Shown here: positions 55,101 to 64,000 of the stretch, piece after piece
Numbering within the stretch: position 1 is the stretch's first letter
Layout: the number at the start of each line of letters is the position of its first letter
Assembly: GCA_023014485.1 (NCBI GenBank)
Contig: JAJOZX010002708.1
Coordinates: forward strand, 508,001 to 572,000
Origin: Bathynomus jamesi
Taxonomy: Eukaryota; Arthropoda; Malacostraca; Isopoda; Cirolanidae
DNA: 64,000 nt
Direction: 5' to 3'
Program-made: the position numbers and the translations under genes
Notes under the pieces: generated by a model
Told to the model about the DNA's origin: nothing
What the model saw: only the letters and a program-made list of their open reading frames with translations
Database searches by the model: none

Positions 55101-58100
55101 TCAATGAAAGACTATATTTTTTTCATTTCTCTCCATTCTGATGACATTTGCAAACTTTGAGCAGGATCAAACTTTTCTCGAAAAATGGGAAAACGCACAG
55201 TCGAAAGCCTTCGAAATTTTCAATTTTTCTTTAAATACCAAACACTATGAATTCTGCACAAAATTTGCACAGTATATAGGATTAATATAAATATCTTAAA
55301 TATAAAATATTTAATAATTACAATAATTTGTTTAGGATTTATGGAAAATTTTCGAATCTTTATTCAACCATATATCGAATATCTCTTTATTTAAAATCGA
55401 TACCAATGAAAGCCTTTATTTTTTCTTTAAATACAAAACTGTATGAACTCCGTAGAAATTTTGCAGAGGAGATACGATTAAAATAAATGTCTTAAATATA
55501 AAATATTTAATAATTACAACAATTTGTTTAGGATTTATGGGACATTTTCGAATCTTTAGTCTACCATATATCGAATATCTCTCTATTTAAAATCGATATC
55601 AATGAAAGCCTTTATTTTACTTTAATTGCTCTCCATTCTGGTGTTATTTGGAAAGTTTGAGAAAAATTAAATTTTTGTCGAAAAATGGGAAAACGCAGAG
55701 TCGAAAGCCTTCGAAATTTTCAATTTTTCTTTAAATACAAAACACTATGAATTCTATAGAAATTTTGACCAGAAGATAAGATTAATATAAATGTCTTAAA
55801 TATAAAATATTTAATAATTACAACAATTAGTTTAGGAGTAATGTAACATTTTCGAATGTTTAGTCAACCATATATCGAATATCTCTTTATTTAAAATCGA
55901 TATCAATGAAAGGATTTATATTTTTTTCATTTCTCTCCATTCTGATGAAATTTGCAAACTTGGAGCAAGATCCAACTTTTCTCGAAAAATGGGAAAACGC
56001 ACAGTCGAAAGCCTTCGAAATTTTCAATTTTTCTTTAAATACAAAACTGTTTTTACTCTGTAGAAATTTTGTACAGAAGATAGGATTAATATAAATGTCT
56101 TAAATATAAAATATTTAATAATTACAACAACTTGTTTAGGATTTATGGGACATTTTCGAATCTTTAGTCTACCATATATCGAATATCTCTCTATTTAAAA
56201 TCGATATCAATGAAAGCCTTTATTTTACTTTAATTGGTCTCCATTCTGATGATATTTGGAAAGTTTGAGCAAAATTAAATTTTTGTCGAAAAATGGGAAA
56301 ACGCACAGTCGAAAGCCTTCGAAATTTTCAATTTTTCTTTAAATAGAAAACTGTATGAACTCTGTAGAAATTTTGCACAGAAGATAGGATTAATATAAAT
56401 GTCTTAAATATAAAATATTTAATAATTACAACAATTTGTTTAGGATTTATGGGACATTTTCGAATCTTTTTTCTACCATATATCGAATATCTCTCTATTT
56501 AAAATCGATATCAATGAAAGCCTTTCTATTACTTTAATTACTCTCCATTCTGATGATATTTGGAAAGTTTGAGCAAAATTAAATTTTCAATTTTTCTTTA
56601 AATACCAAACACTATGAATTCTGTAGAAAATTTGCACAGTATATACGATTAATATAAATGTCTTAAATATAAAATATTTAATAATTACAAAAATTTGTTT
56701 AGGATTTATGGAACATTTTCGAATCTTTAGTCTACCATATATCGAATCTCTCTATTTAAAATCGATATCAATGAAAGCCTTTATTTTACTTTAATTACTC
56801 TCCATTCTGATGATATTTGGAAAGTTTGAGCAAAATTAAATTTTTGTCGAAAAAAGGGAAAATGCACAGTCGAAAGCCTTCGAAATTTTCAATTTTTCTT
56901 TAAATACCAAACTCTATGAATTCTCTACAAATTTTGCACAGAAGATAGTATTAATATAAATGTCTTAAATATAAAATATTTAATAATTACAACAATTAGT
57001 TTAGAAGTAATGTAACATTTTCCTATGTTTAGTCTACCATATATCGAATATCTCTTTATTTAAAATCGATATCAATGAAACCGTTTATATTTTTTCATTA
57101 CTCTCCATTGTGATGACATTTGCAAAGTTTGAGTAAGATCAAACTTTTCTCGAAAAATGGGAAAACGCACATTCGAAAGCCTTCGAAATTTCCAATTTTT
57201 CTTCAAATACCAAACTGTATGAATTCTGTAGAAACTTTGCTCAAAAGATAGGAATAATATAAATGTCTTAAATAGAAAATATTTAATTATTACTGCAATT
57301 AGATAAGGAAGTATGGGATTTTTCCAAACTTTCCTCTACGATATATCGAAAATCTCTTTATTTAAAATCGATATCAATCAAAGCCTTTATATTTCCTTCA
57401 TTACTCTCCATTGTGATGATATTTGGAAAGTTTGAGCAACATCAAATTTTTGTCGAAAAAACAAAAAATGCACAGTCGAAAACCTTCGAAATTTTAAATT
57501 TTGATTTAAATTTCAAACAGTATGAATTCTGTATAAATTTTGCACAGAAGATAGGATTAATATAAATGTCTGAAATATAAAATATTTAATAACTACAACA
57601 ATTAGTTTAGGAGTAATGTAACACTTTCGAATGTTTAGTCTACCATATATCGAATATCTCTTTATTTAAAATCGATATCAATGAAAGGCTTTATATTTTT
57701 TTCATTACTCTCCATTGTGATGACAGTTGCAAAGTTTGAGCAAGATCAAACTTTTCTCGAAAAATGGGAAAACGCACATTCGAAAGCCTTCGAAATTTCC
57801 AATTTTTCTTCGAATACCAAACTGTATGAATTCTGTAGGAATTTTGCTCAAAAGATAGGAATAATCTAAAGGTCTTAAATAGAAAATATTTAATTATTAC
57901 TGCAATAAGTTAAGGAATTAAGGGATTTTTCCACTCTACTCTACGATATACGAAAATATCTTTATTTAAAATCGATATCAATGAAATCCTTTATATTTCT
58001 TTCATTACTGTCCATTGTGATGATATTTCGAAAGTTTGAGCAACATCAAATTTTTGTCGAAAAAAGAGAAAATGCACAGTCGAAAGCTTTCGAAATTTTC

Positions 58101-61100
58101 AATTTTTATTTAAATATCAAACACTATGAATTCTGTAGAAATTTTGAACAGAAGATAAGATTAATATAAATGTCTTAAACATAAAATATTTAATAATTAC
58201 AACAATTAGTTTAGGAGTAATGTGACATTTTCGAATGTTTAGTCTACCATATATCGAATATCTCTTTATTTAAAATCGTTATCAATGAAAGACTTTATAT
58301 TTTTTTCATTCCTCTCCATTCTGATGACATTTGCAAACTTGGAGCAAGATCCACCTTTTCACGAAAAATGGGAAAACGCACAGTCGAAAGCCTTCGAAAT
58401 TTTCAATTTTTCTTTAAATACAAAACTGTATGAACTCTGTAGAAATTTTGTACAGAAGATAGGATTAATATAAATGTCTTAAATATAAAATATTTAATAA
58501 TCACAACAATTAGTTTAGGAGTAATGTAACATTTTCGAATGTTTAGTCTACCATATATCGAATATCTCTTTATTTAAAATCGTTATCAATGAAAGACTTT
58601 ATATTTTTTTCATTTCTATCCATTTTGCACAGAAGATAGGATTAATATAAATGTCTTAAATATACAATATTTAATAATTACAACAATTTGTTTAGGATTT
58701 ATGGGACATTTTCGAATCTTTTGTCTACCATATATCGAATATCTCTCTATTTAAAATCGATACCAATGAAAGCCTTTCTTTTACTTTAATTACTCTCCAT
58801 TCTGATGATATTTGGAAAGTTTGAGCAAAATTAAATTTTTGTCGAAAAAAGGGAAAATGCTGTCGAAAGCTTTCGAAATTTTCAATTTTTCTTTAAATAC
58901 CAAACACTATGAATTCTGCACAAAATTTGCACAGTATATAGGATTAATATAAATGTCTTAAATATAAAATATTTAATAATTACAACAATTAGTTTAGGAG
59001 TAATGTGACATTTTCGAATCTTTAGTCTACAATGTACCTAAAATCTCTTTATTTAAAAGCGATATCAATAAACCCTTCATTTTACTTTCATTACTCTCCA
59101 TGGGATGATATTTGGAAAGTTGAGGAAAATTAAATTTTTGTCGAAAAAGGGAAAATGCACAGTCGAAAGCCTTCGAAATTTTCCATTTTTCTTTAATTAC
59201 AAAACACTATGAATTCTGTAGAAATTTTGCACAGAGAGAAGATTAATATAAATATCTTAAATATAAAATATTTAATAATTACAACAATTAGTTTAGGAGT
59301 AACGTGACATTTTCGAATGTTTAGTCTACCATATATCTAATATCTCTTTATTTAAAATCGTTATCAATGAAAGACTTTATATTTTTTTCATTTCTCTCAA
59401 TTCTGATGACATTTGCAAACTTTGAGCAGGATCAAACTTTTCTCGAAAAATGGGAAAACGCACAGTCGATAGCCTTCGAAATTTATTTTTCTTGAAATAC
59501 CAAACTGTATGAATTGTGTAGAAACTTTGCTCAAAAGATAGGAATAATATAAATGTCTTAAATAGAAAATATTTAATTATTACTGCAATTAGTTAAGGAA
59601 TTATGGGATTTTTCCAAACTTTACTCTACGATATATCGAAAATGTCTTTATTTAAAATCGATATCAATGACAGACTTTATTTTACTTACATTACTCTCCA
59701 TTCTGATGATATTGAAAGTTGAGCAACATCAAATTTTTATCGAAAAATGGGAAAACGCACAGTCGAAAGCCTTCGAAATTTTCAATTTTTCTTTAAATAC
59801 CAAAACACTATGAATTCTGCAGAAAATTTGCACAGTATATACGATTAATATAATGTCTTAAATATAGAATATTTTATAATTACAACAATTTGTTTAGGAT
59901 TTATGGAACATTTTTCGAATTTAGTCTACCATTATCGAATATCTCTCTAATTAAAATCGATATCACTGAAAGCCTTTATTTTACTTTAATTACTCTCCAT
60001 TCTGATGATATTTGGAAAGTTTGAGCAAAATTAAATTTTTGTCGAAAAAAGGGAAAATGCACAGTCGAAAGCCTTCGAAATTTTCAATTTTTCTATAAAT
60101 ACCAAACACTATGAATTCTGTAGAAATTTTGCACGTTATATACGATTAATATAAATGTCTTAAATATAAAATATTTAATAATTACAACAATTAGTTTAGG
60201 AGTAATGTAACATTTTCGAATTTTAGTCTACCATATATCGAATATCTCTTTATTAAAATCGATATCAATGAAACCCTTTATATTTTTTTCATTACTCTCC
60301 ATTGTGATGAAATTTGCAAAAAGTTTGAGGCAAGATCAAACTTTTCTCGAAAATGGGGAAAAAACGCACATTCGAAGCCTTCGAAATTTCTTATTTTTTT
60401 CAAATACCAAAACTGTATGAATTCTGTAGAAACTTTGCTCAAAAGATAGGAATAATATAAATGTCTTAATAGAAAATATTTAATTATTACTGCAATAGTT
60501 AAGCAATTATGGGATTTTTCCAAACTTTAATCTACGATATATCGAAAATGTTTATTTTAAATCGATATCAATAAAATCCTTTATATTTCTCTCATTACTC
60601 TCCATTGTGATGATATTGGAAAGTTTGAGCAACATCAAATTTTTGTCGAAAGAGTGAAAATGCAGTCGAAAGCCTTCGAAATTTTCAATTTTTATTTGAA
60701 TATCAAACACTATGAATTCTGTAGAAATTTTGAAAGAAGATAAGATTAATATAAATGTCTTAAACATAAAATATTTAATAATTACAAACAATTAGTTTAG
60801 GAGTAATGTGACATTTTCGAATGTTCAGTCTACCATATATCGAATATCTCGTTATTTAAAACCGTTATCAATGAAAGACTTTATATTTTTTTCATTTTCT
60901 CTTCATTCTGATGACATTTGCAAACTTTGAGCAAGATCCACCTTTTCTGGAAAAATGGGAAAAACGCACAGTCGAAAGCCTTCGAAATTTTCAATTTTTC
61001 TTTAAATACAAAACTATATGAACTCTGTAGAAATTTTGTACAGAAGATAGGATTAATATAAATGTGTTAAATATAAAATATTTAATAATTACAACAACTT

Positions 61101-63282
61101 GTTTAGGATTTACGGGACATTTTCGAATCTTTAGTCTACAATATATCGAATATCTCTCTACTTAAAATCGATATCAATGAACCCTTCTTTTACTTTAATT
61201 ACTCTCCATTCTGATGATATTTGGAAAGTTGAGCAAATTAAATTTCAATTTTTCTTTAAATACCAAACATTATGAATTCTGTAGAAAATTTGCACAGTAT
61301 ATACGATTAATATAAATGTCTTAAATATACCAAACTGTATGAAATTCTGTAGAAACTTTGTTCAAAAGATAGGAATAATATAAAGGTTCTTAAATAGAAA
61401 ATATTTAATTATTACTGCAATAAAGTTAAGGAATTATGGGATTTTTCCAACTCTACTCTACGTATATCGAAATCTCTTATTTAAAATCGATATCAATTGA
61501 AATCCTTATATTTCTTTCATACTCTCTATTGTGATGATATTTCGAAAGTTTGAGCACATCAAATTTTTGTCGAAAAAAAGAGGAAAATGCACGTCGAAAG
61601 CCTTCGAATTTTCAATTTTTATTTAAATATCAAAACATATGAATTCTGTAGAAATTTTTGACCAGAAGATAAGATTAATATAAATGTCTTAAACTTAAAA
61701 TATTTAATAATTACAACAATTAGTTTAGGAGTAATGTGACATTTTCGAATGTTTAGTCTACCATATATCGAATATCTCTTTATTTAAAATCGTTTCAATG
61801 AAAATGACTTTATATTTTTTTCATTTCTATCCATTCTGATGACATTTGCAAACTTGAGCATTATCAAATGCTCAAATTCTACAGAGTATGAACTCTGTAG
61901 AAATTTTCACAGAAGATAGGATTAATATAATATCTTAAATATACAATATTTAATAATTACAACAATTTGTTTAGGATTATGGAACATTTTCGAATCTTCA
62001 TTCTACCATATATCGAATATCTCTTTATTTAAATTGATATCAATGAAAGCCTTTATTTTCCTTTCATTACTCTCCATTCTGATGATATTTCGAAAGTTTG
62101 AGCAACATCAAATTTTGTCGGAAAATGGGAAAACGCACAGTCGAAAGCCTTCGAAATTTCCAATTTTTCTTTAAATACAAAACACTATGAATTCTGTAAA
62201 ATTTTGCACAGAAGATAAGATTAATATAAATGTCTTAAATATAAATATTTAATAATTACAACAATTAGTTTAGGAGTAATGTGACATTTTCTAATCTTTA
62301 GTCTACCATGTATCGAATATCTCTTTATTTAAAAGCGATATCAATAAAACCCTTCATTTTACTTTCATTACTCTCCATTGTGATGATATTTGGAAAGTTT
62401 GAGGAAAATTAAATTTTTGTCGAAAAAAGGGAAAATGCACAGTCGAAAGCCTTCGAAATTTTCAATTTTTCTTTAAATACAACACACGATGAATTCTGTA
62501 GAAAATTTGCACAGTATATACGATTAATATAAATGTCTTAAATATAAAATATTTAATAATTACAACAATTTGTTTAGGATTTATGGAACATTTTCGAATC
62601 TTTAGTCTACCATATATCGAATATCTCTCTATTTAAAATCGATATCAATGAAAGCCTTTATTTTACTTTAATTACTCTCCATTCTGATGATATTTGGAAA
62701 GTTTGAGCAAAATTAAATTTTTGTCGAAAAAAGGGAAAATGCACATTCTTTATTTAAAATCGATATCAATGAAACCCTTTATTTTTTTTTATTACTCTCC
62801 ATTGTGATGACATTTGCAAAGTTTGAGCAAGATCAAACTTTTCTCGGAAAATGGGTAAACACATTCGAAAGCCTTCGAAATTTCCAATTTTTCTTCGAAT
62901 ACCAAACTGTATGAATTTTGTAGAAACTCTGCAAAAGATAGGAATAATATAAATGTCTTAAATAGAAAATATTTAATTATTACTGCAATAAGTTAAGGAA
63001 TTATGGGATTTTTGCAAACTCTACTCTACGATATATCGAAAATCTCTTTATTTAAAATCGATATCAATGAAATCCTGTATATTTCTTTCATTACTCTCCA
63101 TTGTGATGATATTTCGAAAGTTTGAGCAACATCAAATTTTTGTCGAAAAAAGAGAAAATGCACGTCGAAAGCCTTCGAAATTTTCAATTTTTATTTAAAT
63201 ATCAAACACTATGAATTCTGTAGGAATTTTGAACAGAAGATAAGATTAATATAAATGTCTTAAACTTAAAATATTTAATAAT
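52101..63282 (+). repeat. Satellite array, subfamily 2, 300-304 bp monomer with longer-range repeats
   Basis: The landmark CCATATATCG lies at 52185, 52487, 52791, 53050, 53354 and so on, about 302-304 bp apart except for deleted monomers. Monomers share TCTTTATTTAAAATCGATAT, TACTCTCCATTCTGATGATA, TTTTTGTCGAAAAATGGGAA, CAGTCGAAAGCCTTCGAAAT and TAAATATAAAATATTTAATA. Several monomer types recur (with TCTACGATATATCGAAAATC, or with a 43 bp deletion), and blocks of them repeat at longer offsets. Conserved dyads such as ATCGATAT and TTCGAA lie in each unit. No gene is present. Confidence 0.95.
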
Positions 63283-63650
63283 TATGTAAAAAATGAACAA
63301 TGACTAATCCATATTCATTTTTACATAATAAACCAAAATCGCCTAAGCGAGTTTTGGATAAAAATTGTATTTGTAGCTTCCTATTTTTGTTTGTGTCATA
63401 ACCTTACGATCTCCCATTTCTATGGTTTAGTCGTATCCATTTTCCATTTTTCATTTTTGTTATAGAAGTTATTATATGCCCATGTACTTTGTAATTGTCT
63501 ATTAATATGAAACACTGTAACAAAACAAAGTTATAGTAACTGTTTAATATAATTAACTGTAATACTTTTAATTTAATATATGTAATGTACTTTAATGAAA
63601 CTGTACTTAATGATGTAATGTACTAAATAACGTAGTCAATGTACTTTAAT
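63283..63650. other. Non-satellite insertion in the array
   Basis: The satellite stops inside TTTAATAATTATG and resumes near CCTGTATGAATCCTGTAG. The insert of about 370 bp begins with TATGTAAAAAATGAACA, which pairs with TTCATTTTTACATA about 30 bp later to form a hairpin. Several TGTACTTTAAT repeats lie near its right side. No target duplication or coding sequence is evident. Confidence 0.7.
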
Positions 63651-64000
63651 CCTGTATGAATCCTGTAGAAAATTTGCTCAAAAGATAGGAATAATATAAA
63701 TGTCTTAAATAGAAAATATTTAATTATTACTGCAATTAGATAAGGAAGTATGGGATTTTTCCAAACTTTCCTCTACGATATATCGAAAATCTCTTTATTT
63801 AAAATCGATATCAATGAAAGCCTTTATTTTACTTTAATTGCTCTCCATTCTGGTGTTATTTGGAAAGTTTGAGCAAAATTAAATTTTTGTCGAAAAATGG
63901 GAAAACGCACAGTCGAAAGCCTTCGAAATTTTCAATTTTTCTTTAAATACAAAACACTATGAATTCTATAGAAATTTTGCACTGAAGATAAGATTAATAT
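63651..64000 (+). repeat. Satellite array continues to the window end
   Basis: The same subfamily 2 monomers run off the right edge. They combine the type with TAAGGAAGTATGGGATTTTT, also seen at 53621 and 57305, with a type carrying TGCTCTCCATTCTGGTGTTA, also seen at 55627. Confidence 0.95.

Noticed and set aside
49005..60791. Many open frames of about 60-100 codons, some nearly identical, across 48-61 kb
   Set aside because: They follow the satellite period and its duplications, lie in both orientations and share no protein motif; they are by-products of the tandem repeat.

Overview
This 64 kb window looks like repeat-dense, AT-rich nuclear DNA of an arthropod, most likely an insect; order and species cannot be told from the sequence. 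The reasons are the many Tc1/mariner, hAT, pogo and Jockey/CR1-type elements, GTAAGT splice donors, AT and AAT microsatellites, and a long satellite array. I see no prokaryotic operons, rRNA genes, intact tRNA genes or CRISPR arrays. Nested transposons beside a satellite array suggest a pericentromeric or other heterochromatic edge (inference).

Layout. 1-10.6 kb: a field of DNA transposons, several precisely bounded by TA, TTAA or 8-9 bp target duplications, including a 2.4 kb element (2120-4548) of a family I cannot name. 11.8-16.0 kb: the outstanding gene, an intronless reading frame for a nuclease-like domain, a NACHT NTPase and an ankyrin-like tail, split by one frameshift. 16.6-22.4 kb: LINE remnants, a 528 bp Penelope-like palindrome, an LTR-like stretch and a pogo transposase tail. 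23.3-32.1 kb: a decayed transposase-like gene, then a Jockey-type LINE carrying two clean insertions (a fold-back element and an hAT deletion derivative), an hAT fragment, an intron-bearing gene remnant and another hAT derivative. 32.3-34.2 kb: a minisatellite ending 20 bp before the first exon of an unrecognised spliced gene. 34.3-42.5 kb: a nearly intact DD41D mariner, a LINE reverse transcriptase, a GC-rich minisatellite, a nearly complete hAT transposase and a 3.1 kb second member of the unnamed family with a perfect 8 bp target duplication. 43.6-64.0 kb: a roughly 300 bp satellite, one isolated monomer first, then about 4.7 kb of other repeats, then about 15 kb of array.

How the genes relate. 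Only the nuclease-NACHT gene and the small spliced gene look like candidate host genes; everything else is mobile DNA or its debris. Four loci (2.1-4.5, 24.1-25.6, 29.6-30.8 and 39.4-42.5 kb) share motifs that suggest one divergent hAT-like transposase superfamily. Three hAT derivatives from different families have each kept only the C-terminal dimerisation part of the transposase. The nuclease-NACHT-ankyrin protein has the effector-switch-sensor plan of bacterial anti-phage STAND proteins and of animal NLRs, and is the best candidate for an under-described system here.
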